This document shows, piece after piece, positions 9,146 to 15,428 of a stretch of 61,916 nucleotides of DNA. Under the pieces are notes generated by a model that saw only the letters and a program-made list of their open reading frames with translations, searched no databases and was not told the origin of the DNA. The DNA is from JBAXPV01 sp037132075 (GTDB lineage Bacteria > Bacteroidota > Bacteroidia > Bacteroidales > CAIXZF01). Numbering within the stretch: position 1 is the stretch's first letter; every line of letters starts with the position of its first letter. The DNA is taken from the NCBI GenBank assembly GCA_037132075.1, contig JBAXPV010000023.1, positions 1 through 61,916 of the forward strand. Reading direction: 5' to 3'. The position numbers were made by a program, and so were the translations under genes.

Positions 9146-10066
9146 ATGAAGAAGTATACCACAAACTTGAACCCATATTTGCATAAGCTTTTATTTGCTT
9201 TTGTAATCGTATTTCTGAGTCCTCTTTTGTCAAAAGCAGCGGAAAGTACTACTGCTGCTGAAAAGAAACCGCCATCACTGGAATTTGTCCAATACAAAAA
9301 CAGTAATGGAACAAGGACCCTGAAAGCATCCCTGCACTATGTCGAAAACAAAGAGAGAAAAGCGCTGAGGAATGCAGAAATTGTCTTTTTTGCCGGAGCT
9401 GATAAAGGTCTAGAGCTTGCAAAAGTGAAGACAACTTTAAAAGGAGAAGCTTCTTATATAATTCCTGCCTCGAAAGCCCTTCCTTTGGAAGAAGGAGGTC
9501 TAATAACTGTCGGTGCAAAATTCACCGGAAACGACAAATTTGAAGAGATAGATGACCAGGTTAGCGTTAAGAACCTGAACTTTAGAATCACTGCAAACGG
9601 GAAAGACAGCATTAAAACTGTAATGCTTAAAGCCTATGAGTTAAGCTCCAAAGGAGAAGCTATTCCTGTAGCAGAAGCTTCTGTTATACTGTATGTTCAG
9701 CGTTATTTTAGCGCACTTAAAGTCGGAGAAGCTAAAACGGATGTCAATGGTGATTGTTCAATTGACTTTCCGGCCGGACTTCCAGGGGATACTACCGGTG
9801 ATTTAAAAGTGTTTGCCCGGATCGAAGAAAATGAAACATTTGGTAATGCAGAGGCTGATACCTTACTTAATTGGGGGATCCCAACAGTACATAAAGTCCC
9901 TGGGTCTTATAAGGCATTGTGGAGCCAGGTGGCCCCAACCTGGATGGTTCAAACACTGATCATCCTGCTTGGGGGCGTTTGGGGCCATTATGCCTATGCA
10001 GTCTATAAATTATTTAAAATAAGAAGGATTGCCAAAATGGATGAATACGAGAAATTTGGCGTGTAA
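9146..10066 (+). CDS. anchored periplasmic protein of the cytochrome locus, unknown function
   Basis: Not recognised. The 306-residue protein has a signal peptide (hydrophobic residues ~14-29, likely cleavage after SKA), a periplasmic part of about 230 residues, and one C-terminal transmembrane helix (QTLIILLGGVWGHYAYAVY) followed by a short basic tail. The periplasmic part contains two beta-rich segments resembling Ig-like or carboxypeptidase-regulatory folds, such as IPVAEASVILYV followed by KTDVNGDCSIDFP. There is no CXXCH and no metal motif. It follows the NrfD-like gene by 9 bases, so it is probably part of the same complex, perhaps as a docking or structural subunit. That role is inference from position only. 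Confidence 0.7.
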   Translation: MKKYTTNLNPYLHKLLFAFVIVFLSPLLSKAAESTTAAEKKPPSLEFVQYKNSNGTRTLKASLHYVENKERKALRNAEIVFFAGADKGLELAKVKTTLKGEASYIIPASKALPLEEGGLITVGAKFTGNDKFEEIDDQVSVKNLNFRITANGKDSIKTVMLKAYELSSKGEAIPVAEASVILYVQRYFSALKVGEAKTDVNGDCSIDFPAGLPGDTTGDLKVFARIEENETFGNAEADTLLNWGIPTVHKVPGSYKALWSQVAPTWMVQTLIILLGGVWGHYAYAVYKLFKIRRIAKMDEYEKFGV

Positions 10067-10100
10067 TTTGCAATTATTGTTTAAGATTTTTATAATTTTA
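10067..10100 (+). promoter_or_regulatory. TTTG-N20-TATAATTTTA promoter before the first monoheme cytochrome c
   Basis: TTTG at 10067-10070, then 20 bases, then TATAATTTTA at 10091-10100. This fits the Bacteroidota -33/-7 layout apart from A for the last G. It lies about 50 bases before the ATG at 10149 and suggests that the small cytochromes can be transcribed separately from the NrfD operon. Confidence 0.45.
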
Positions 10101-10104
10101 CATC

Positions 10105-10143
10105 AACAAACTAACAAACTAACTAACAAACTAAACAAACAAA
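10105..10143 (+). repeat. AAC/ACAAACTA-type simple repeat in the cytochrome leader
   Basis: The leader just before the first monoheme cytochrome consists of repeated AACAAACT/AACAAAC units with almost no G. A similar (ACAA)n tract, 10718-10738, precedes the second paralog. It could be an unstructured ribosome-loading leader, or slipped simple repeats. Confidence 0.6.
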
Positions 10144-10148
10144 GTATT

Positions 10149-10565
10149 ATGAAAACAAGAATCGCATTATTAAGTTTTGTCATGATTCTCGGCAGTCTCG
10201 TATTGCTCAGTATGACCAGTGCCCCTCAGGCAAAAGGTAAGCCATGGACTATTCCTGCAAATTACATGGCAATGAAAAATACCGCAAAAAATGATGCAGC
10301 CAGTATGACCAAAGCCAAAGACCTTTGGAACAAATACTGCAAATCATGCCATGGCGCAAAAGGTTTGGGTGATGGCACCAAAGCAGCTGGTTTGAAAACT
10401 GCTGCCGGTGACTTCTCCAGCAAAGAATTTCAATCTCAGAAAGATGGCGCTCTTTATTTTCAGACTTCAGTTGGAAGAGACGAAATGCCAGGTTATGAGA
10501 AAAAAATCACAGACGAAAATGATCGTTGGTTACTTGTTCATTATATGAGAACATTTGCCAAGTAA
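10149..10565 (+). CDS. monoheme cytochrome c, tandem paralog 1
   Basis: Exported class I-type cytochrome c of 138 residues. The signal peptide covers about residues 1-25. One heme site CKSCH occupies residues 64-68, followed by GAKGLGDGTKA, and the probable axial methionine is M113 in GRDEMPG. The ATG at 10149 was chosen over an upstream in-frame start (10029) because it begins a clean signal peptide after the promoter. It carries the conserved WTIPANY segment after the signal, shared with its two neighbours. It is likely a soluble or lipid-free periplasmic electron carrier receiving electrons from, or giving them to, the upstream NrfD/multiheme module. A rho-independent terminator follows. 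Confidence 0.9.
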   Translation: MKTRIALLSFVMILGSLVLLSMTSAPQAKGKPWTIPANYMAMKNTAKNDAASMTKAKDLWNKYCKSCHGAKGLGDGTKAAGLKTAAGDFSSKEFQSQKDGALYFQTSVGRDEMPGYEKKITDENDRWLLVHYMRTFAK

Positions 10566-10587
10566 TTTTCCTGCGGGTATTAATGAT

Positions 10588-10619
10588 AGCGGACTCCTAA
10601 CAGAGCCCGCTATTTTTTT
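10588..10619 (+). terminator. rho-independent terminator after cytochrome c paralog 1
   Basis: AGCGGACTC pairs with GAGCCCGCT (one A-C mismatch) around the loop CTAACA, followed by ATTTTTTTA. It lies 22 bases after the stop codon. Confidence 0.8.
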
Positions 10620-10717
10620 ATTTATTCTAATTATAAATAACTGGTTTTAATGGAATTGGAGCGTTATTTGACGTTATATTTAAGGATTTAACTATAACTT
10701 TACGTCCATAATTCAAA

Positions 10718-10738
10718 ACAAACAAACAAACAAACAAA
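10718..10738 (+). repeat. (ACAA)n leader tract before paralog 2
   Basis: About five tandem ACAA tetramers end directly at the ATG of the second cytochrome c. The tract replaces any Shine-Dalgarno sequence and parallels the A/C-only leader of paralog 1. Confidence 0.7.
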
Positions 10739-11152
10739 ATGAAAACCAGAATCGTTTTAATGAGTTTCGTCGGCTTGTTGGGCTGCTTAGTTTTACTGAG
10801 TATGACCAATGCTCCGCAGGCAAAAAAGGCATGGACTATCCCTGCAAATTATCAAACAATGAAAAATGCTGCTACGAATGATGCAGCTGGTATGACCAAA
10901 GCAAAAGAACTTTGGACAAAACATTGCAAATCATGCCATGGCGCTAAAGGACTTGGTGATGGTACAAAAGCCGCCGGTTTGAAATCTAGCCCCGGTGATT
11001 TTTCAAGCAAAGAATTCCAGGCTCAGAAAGATGGTGCACTTTTCTTTGAAACTTCTGTTGGAAGAGATGAAATGCCAGGTTTTGACAAAAAAATTACTGA
11101 TGCAAATGATCGTTGGCTACTCGTCCATCTAATGAGGTCATTCGGAAAATAA
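10739..11152 (+). CDS. monoheme cytochrome c, tandem paralog 2
   Basis: Close paralog of the preceding gene, 137 residues, with the same architecture: signal peptide with SMTNAPQA, WTIP segment, heme site CKSCHGAKGLGDGTKA, and GRDEMPG methionine loop. Relative to paralog 1 it carries lysine-to-threonine and similar small substitutions and lacks one residue after the signal. It is preceded by its own leader, with a weak -7-like TAACTTTA at 10695-10702, and followed by its own terminator, so the copies appear to be independent transcription units. Periplasmic electron carrier. Why three copies are kept is unknown; different expression or partner preference is possible. Confidence 0.9.
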   Translation: MKTRIVLMSFVGLLGCLVLLSMTNAPQAKKAWTIPANYQTMKNAATNDAAGMTKAKELWTKHCKSCHGAKGLGDGTKAAGLKSSPGDFSSKEFQAQKDGALFFETSVGRDEMPGFDKKITDANDRWLLVHLMRSFGK

Positions 11153-11173
11153 TTTTGCAGAACGTATTTAAAG

Positions 11174-11203
11174 CGGGCTTCCTTCTGGGGCCCGTTTTTT
11201 TTT
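11174..11203 (+). terminator. rho-independent terminator after cytochrome c paralog 2
   Basis: CGGGCTTC pairs with GGGGCCCG (two G-T pairs) around a five-base loop, followed by nine Ts. Strong hairpin, 21 bases after the stop. Confidence 0.85.
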
Positions 11204-11369
11204 GGAGATTCAAATCCTTAAAGTATCGTTAATTAGAATCTTGAATTTGGACAATCTCTCCTATCACAGGACCCTATTCACGCTTGTATAATTTAGACAA
11301 TCTCTAAATTGAGTTTTTAAATATTTGTGGAATGTTTTTTGATATCCGTTACATCTAAGTAATTAATTT

Positions 11370-11377
11370 TATTTTTG
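11370..11377 (+). promoter_or_regulatory. -7 box before cytochrome c paralog 3
   Basis: TATTTTTG matches TAnnTTTG, 28 bases before the ATG at 11406. A TTTTTTG run lies further upstream (ending 11341), at longer than standard spacing. The rest of the 253-base gap from 11153 holds only the previous terminator. Confidence 0.45.
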
Positions 11378-11405
11378 TATCCTTAACCAATAAAATCAAA
11401 CCCTA

Positions 11406-11819
11406 ATGAAAAGAATCGTTTTAATGAGTTTTGTCGGATTACTGGGTAGCCTTTTTTTATTGAGCATGACCAATGCTCCTCAGGAAAAAGCCAAACCATG
11501 GACTATCCCGGCTAATTACCAGACAATGAAGAATGCTGTGAAAGCAGATCCAGCTTCTACCGCAAAAGCAAAAGAGAACTATGCTAAGTTCTGCAAATCC
11601 TGTCACGGTGCTGCCGGATTAGGTGATGGTACGAAATCTGCTAGCTTGAAAACTACCGTTCCTAGTTTTGCAACCAAAGAATTCCAAGGACAAAAAGATG
11701 GCGTCCTGTTCTTTCAAACGACTGTTGGCAGAGACGAAATGCCTTCTTTCGAGAAAAAAATTCCTGATGCTAACGAACGTTGGGCTCTTGTGAACTATAT
11801 GAGAACCTTTGCAAAGTAA
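11406..11819 (+). CDS. monoheme cytochrome c, tandem paralog 3
   Basis: Third paralog, 137 residues, with signal peptide, WTIPANYQTMKN segment, heme motif CKSCHGAAGLGDGTKS and GRDEMPS loop. It is more diverged than the other two: AKAKENYAKF replaces the KAKxLWxKxC approach to the heme, TTVPSFATKEF replaces the GDFSSKEF segment, and the last helix reads ERWALVNYMRTF. It also has its own -7 box and its own terminator. Probably a periplasmic electron carrier like its neighbours, and the oldest or most specialised copy. The order of duplication would need a tree. Confidence 0.9.
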   Translation: MKRIVLMSFVGLLGSLFLLSMTNAPQEKAKPWTIPANYQTMKNAVKADPASTAKAKENYAKFCKSCHGAAGLGDGTKSASLKTTVPSFATKEFQGQKDGVLFFQTTVGRDEMPSFEKKIPDANERWALVNYMRTFAK

Positions 11820-11837
11820 TCTTATTTAAAGTGAAGA

Positions 11838-11872
11838 AAGAGGGTGCTCAGTTTTGAGTTGCCCTCTTTTTT
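11838..11872 (+). terminator. rho-independent terminator after cytochrome c paralog 3
   Basis: AAGAGGG and CCCTCTT flank an inner GCTCA...GAGTT stem-loop, followed by TTTTTT, 18 bases after the stop codon. Confidence 0.8.
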
Positions 11873-11927
11873 GTTGTATTCTTCAGAAGAAATACTGGCA
11901 GAATGTCCATTCCTAAATGGAACATCT

Positions 11928-11935
11928 TAATTTTG
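11928..11935 (+). promoter_or_regulatory. -7 box before the M28 peptidase gene
   Basis: TAATTTTG matches TAnnTTTG and lies 55 bases before the ATG at 11991. No convincing -33 was seen. Confidence 0.4.
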
Positions 11936-11990
11936 CATCATAAATTTAGAAAAGGATTTCCTTTAATCCTGCGAAACCAAACAATACGTG

Positions 11991-13775
11991 ATGAATAAAT
12001 TTAAAACATTAGTTCCTGCCATTCTGGGCCTGTGGCTTTTAACGAGTCCTGTTTTCGCACAGGAAATCAAGGTAAAAACCCTTAAAGATGATATTTATAT
12101 GCTCGCATCTGATTCTTTCAGAGGCAGGAAATCGGGTACGCTCGAATCAAGACTTTGTGCCAACTGGATGGTAAGCAGATTCCAGAATATTGGAATAAAA
12201 GAATTTAACGATTATTATTTTCAGGAATTCAACGTAGTATATGAGGTGAAACTAGGTCCTCGTTGTGCAATGTCTTTCCCGGGATATGTTGGCAAAGCCG
12301 GCATTGATTTTACGCCACTGTCATTCTCTGACAATGCTGTCATGGAAAGAGATGTGGCTTTTGTTGGTTATGGCTTCACCATAAAACAGGATAGCCTGAA
12401 ATGGGATGACTACGCCGGGATTGATGTGACAAACAAATGGGTTCTTGTCATGCGTGGGAATCCTGAATATGATAAGTCAACCAGCAAATTTGTCAGCTTC
12501 TCTGATGAAAGAGGTAAGGTTCTGAATGCCAAAGATCATGGTGCTGCTGGTGTCATCATTGTCACTGGGAAAGATGTCGACAAGAACGATACACTGCTGC
12601 CTTTGTTTTTTGATAAGAGTGCCTCAACGGCAGGGGTTCCTGTTGTCAATATCAGACGAAGTGTGGCTGAGCTTTTGTTAAAGGCCTCAGGGAAGTCCCT
12701 TGAAGAACTGGAGAAAACCTTTAAAAAGGATATGAAACCAGCCTCATTCCCTATATCAACAGTCGTAAAGGCAACAACCCAGGTTAGTATGCTAAACGGG
12801 TTGACACAAAATATTATGGGATATATACCAGGTTCTGATCCAAAATTAAAAGATGAATACATCGTCATTGGTGCCCATTACGACCATTTGGGAATGGGTG
12901 GTCCTGAGTCAGGTTCAAGAAGGCCTGATACCCTGGCAATTCACAACGGAGCAGATGACAATGCTAGTGGCGTCGGGGGTATACTTGCATTGGCTGAGTA
13001 TTTTGCCAAAAATCCAAACAAGCCGAAACGTAGTATTATCATCGTTGCTTTCTCAGGAGAAGAAATGGGTTTGTTGGGCTCAAAGTATTTTGTTGGCCAT
13101 TGTCCGGTTGATCTGAAAAAAGTAAAGGCCATGTTCAATTTCGACATGATTGGCAGACTACCCGCAGACTCAGCTTCGCTGATGATCAGTGGCACGGGGA
13201 CTTCTGTTGAAGCAGAGGATTTGTTGAATAAGTATGGCAAAAATCAGCCCTTTAAAATAAAGTTCTCGACTGAAGGCTATGGTGCTTCCGACCATTCCAG
13301 TTTTTATATGGAAAACATTCCGGTTTTCTTCTTTACTACCGGAGCTCATGATGATTATCACACTCCTGCTGATAAGGCGAATAAAATCAATTATGAGGGC
13401 GAAAAAGAAGTACTGGATTATGCAAAACTTGTCGTGGAAGATGTTGTGAACCGTGACCAGGTCCTCAGCTTCCGCGAGGCTGGCCCAAAAGGAAGTGCCG
13501 GTCGTGGCGGATACCGGTTTAAAGTGACCCTCGGAATTTTACCGGATTTTACTTCCAGCAACGACAAAGGACTCCGTGTTGATGGTGTCACCAAAGACCG
13601 TCCTGCGGCAAAAGGTGGTATGTTAAAAGGTGATATTATCACTGCCCTTAACGGAAAACCTGTAAAGAACATCTATGAATATATGGACCGTATGAAAACC
13701 TTGGAAGCCGGGCAAACGGTGAACATTGACATCATCAGGGGAGATAAAAGAATGGTCCTCCTGATTCAATTGTAA
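11991..13775 (+). CDS. exported M28 zinc peptidase with PA and PDZ domains
   Basis: Secreted aminopeptidase-like protein of 594 residues. The order is signal peptide (cleavage after FAQ), PA domain at about 110-210, M28 catalytic domain at about 270-480, and a C-terminal PDZ domain at about 500-594 (RVDGVTKDRPAAKGGMLKGD). Zinc and catalytic motifs visible are GAHYDHLG near residue 295, NGADDNASG near 318, SGEEMGLLGS near 353, and a late H in DDYHTPAD. The ATG at 11991 directly follows an in-frame GTG at 11988, and either could start translation. It stands alone, with a terminator-ended cytochrome gene upstream and lgt 24 bases downstream. Peptide scavenging in the periplasm is the likely role. 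Confidence 0.9.
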   Translation: MNKFKTLVPAILGLWLLTSPVFAQEIKVKTLKDDIYMLASDSFRGRKSGTLESRLCANWMVSRFQNIGIKEFNDYYFQEFNVVYEVKLGPRCAMSFPGYVGKAGIDFTPLSFSDNAVMERDVAFVGYGFTIKQDSLKWDDYAGIDVTNKWVLVMRGNPEYDKSTSKFVSFSDERGKVLNAKDHGAAGVIIVTGKDVDKNDTLLPLFFDKSASTAGVPVVNIRRSVAELLLKASGKSLEELEKTFKKDMKPASFPISTVVKATTQVSMLNGLTQNIMGYIPGSDPKLKDEYIVIGAHYDHLGMGGPESGSRRPDTLAIHNGADDNASGVGGILALAEYFAKNPNKPKRSIIIVAFSGEEMGLLGSKYFVGHCPVDLKKVKAMFNFDMIGRLPADSASLMISGTGTSVEAEDLLNKYGKNQPFKIKFSTEGYGASDHSSFYMENIPVFFFTTGAHDDYHTPADKANKINYEGEKEVLDYAKLVVEDVVNRDQVLSFREAGPKGSAGRGGYRFKVTLGILPDFTSSNDKGLRVDGVTKDRPAAKGGMLKGDIITALNGKPVKNIYEYMDRMKTLEAGQTVNIDIIRGDKRMVLLIQL

Positions 13776-13799
13776 TTTCATCTTTTTAAATAAATTTTC

Positions 13800-14606
13800 A
13801 TGCTGATACTTAATTATATCCATTGGAATGTGAGTCCTGAGATCTTTCGGATCGGGGCTTTTGCCATCCGATGGTATGGACTGTTTTTTGCCCTTTCTTT
13901 TTATATAGGATACATCATCATTGGTGATATGTTTAAAAGAGAAAATGTACCGGCTACGATGCTGGACACCTTGTCGCTTTATATGATCCTTGGCACTGTG
14001 ATCGGGGCCAGACTTGGGCATTGCCTGTTTTATCAGCCAGAGATCTACCTGAAGAACCCGATCGAGATTTTAAAGATATGGGAAGGTGGACTTGCAAGCC
14101 ATGGGGCCGCTCTTGGTATACTATTCGCAATTTATTTATTTGCCCGAAAGTCTAGACTTACTTATCTATATGTCCTGGACCGTATCGTGATCGTCGTTGC
14201 TCTCGCTGGTTTTATGATCCGTATGGGTAACCTGATGAATTCTGAGATCTATGGCAAAATGACCACACTTCCGTGGGCATTTATATTCCTGCGCAGTGAT
14301 TTTATGATGATTCCTCGTCATCCTACCCAGATATATGAAGGATTAGCCTACATTTTATTGTTCCTGGGTTTGTATGTGACGTACCGTAAAAAAGGAACGC
14401 AAATGCAGGAAGGATTATTATTTGGCTGGTTTATGGTTATTCTTTTTGGATTACGTTTCATTCTTGAATTTCTGAAAGAACCACAGGTCGATTTCGAAAA
14501 CAAATTAACCTTTAATATGGGTCAGGGATTAAGTATTCCATTTATTCTATGCGGCATCTATATCCTTTACCGTGTCTATAAAAAACCCTTTAAACCCTGG
14601 CCCTAA
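13800..14606 (+). CDS. lgt: prolipoprotein diacylglyceryl transferase
   Basis: Inner-membrane enzyme that transfers diacylglyceryl from phosphatidylglycerol to the lipobox cysteine of prolipoproteins, the first step of lipoprotein maturation. The 268-residue protein has about seven membrane helices. Family motifs are visible: IRWYGLFFALSFYIGY near the N terminus, GARLGHCLFYQP, the GGLASHGA loop, a RMGNLMNSEIYG signature carrying catalytic residues, and FGLRFILEFLKEP at the C terminus. It follows the M28 gene by 24 bases. Lipoproteins encoded in this window (GldK, SprE, the GIN-domain protein) would be its substrates. Confidence 0.95.
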   Translation: MLILNYIHWNVSPEIFRIGAFAIRWYGLFFALSFYIGYIIIGDMFKRENVPATMLDTLSLYMILGTVIGARLGHCLFYQPEIYLKNPIEILKIWEGGLASHGAALGILFAIYLFARKSRLTYLYVLDRIVIVVALAGFMIRMGNLMNSEIYGKMTTLPWAFIFLRSDFMMIPRHPTQIYEGLAYILLFLGLYVTYRKKGTQMQEGLLFGWFMVILFGLRFILEFLKEPQVDFENKLTFNMGQGLSIPFILCGIYILYRVYKKPFKPWP

Positions 14607-14607
14607 C

Positions 14608-14643
14608 CCCATCACCCATCACCCATCACCCATCACCCCATCA
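14608..14643 (+). repeat. CCCATCA heptamer tandem repeat
   Basis: Four perfect tandem CCCATCA units (14608-14635), then one extra C and a fifth copy, filling the gap between lgt and gpmA. The unit is shorter than a CRISPR repeat and has no spacers. It is a short tandemly repeated repetitive sequence of unknown role. Confidence 0.85.
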
Positions 14644-14656
14644 CAAAAAAAAGCAA

Positions 14657-15403
14657 ATGCACAAACTAGTCCTTGTCAGGCATGGAGAAAGTGTCTGGAA
14701 TAAAGAAAATAGATTTACAGGCTGGACCGATGTTGATCTTTCTCCTCTCGGTGTTGAAGAAGCCAAAGAAGGCGGAAAACTTTTAAAAAGTGAAGGATTC
14801 CTCTTTGATGTTGCCTACACCTCTTATCTGAAAAGAGCAATCAAAACGCTGTTCTTCATGCTCGATGAGCTTGATCAGCTGTATATTCCGGTATACAAGA
14901 CCTGGCGACTCAATGAAAAGCATTATGGGGAACTCCAGGGTTTGAATAAGTCTGAAATGGCTGCAAAATATGGAGAAGAACAAGTCCACATCTGGAGACG
15001 CAGCTATGACGTTCCCCCAACGCCACTTGCCAATGAAGATCCCAGGAATCCAAGACTGGATGTGCGCTACAGGTACGTCGCTCGTGAAGATATTCCTCTT
15101 ACCGAATCACTAAAAGATACAGTCGGCAGAATTGTACCCTATTGGGAAAATGAGATTTCACAAAATCTTAAAAAACATGAACAGGTATTGGTTGCCGCAC
15201 ATGGAAACAGCTTAAGGGGTATCATCAAACACCTGAAAAACATGAGCGAGGAAGACGTCATCAAACTAAACCTACCTACTGGTATCCCATATGTTTTTGA
15301 ATTCGATGACAACTTAAACCTTCAAAAGGATTATTTTCTTGGAGACCCTGAGAAAATTCGCCTGATGATGGAAAAAGTAGCCAACCAGGGAAAAGCAAAA
15401 TAG
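14657..15403 (+). CDS. gpmA: 2,3-bisphosphoglycerate-dependent phosphoglycerate mutase
   Basis: Cytoplasmic glycolytic/gluconeogenic enzyme interconverting 3- and 2-phosphoglycerate through a phosphohistidine. The 248-residue length is standard. The catalytic RHGES lies at residues 8-12, followed by WNKENRFTGWTDVDLSPLG. The family segments LNEKHYGELQG and AAHGNSLRGIIKHL, with the second catalytic histidine, are intact. A CCCATCA repeat precedes it, and it converges on mutB with 25 bases between the stops. No regulatory signal was recognised. Confidence 0.95.
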   Translation: MHKLVLVRHGESVWNKENRFTGWTDVDLSPLGVEEAKEGGKLLKSEGFLFDVAYTSYLKRAIKTLFFMLDELDQLYIPVYKTWRLNEKHYGELQGLNKSEMAAKYGEEQVHIWRRSYDVPPTPLANEDPRNPRLDVRYRYVAREDIPLTESLKDTVGRIVPYWENEISQNLKKHEQVLVAAHGNSLRGIIKHLKNMSEEDVIKLNLPTGIPYVFEFDDNLNLQKDYFLGDPEKIRLMMEKVANQGKAK

Positions 15404-15428
15404 CTTTAAGCTTTTCCTGAATTGAATA

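Noticed and set aside
14608..14643. CRISPR-like array
   Set aside because: The 7-base units are contiguous with no spacers and no cas genes occur in the window.
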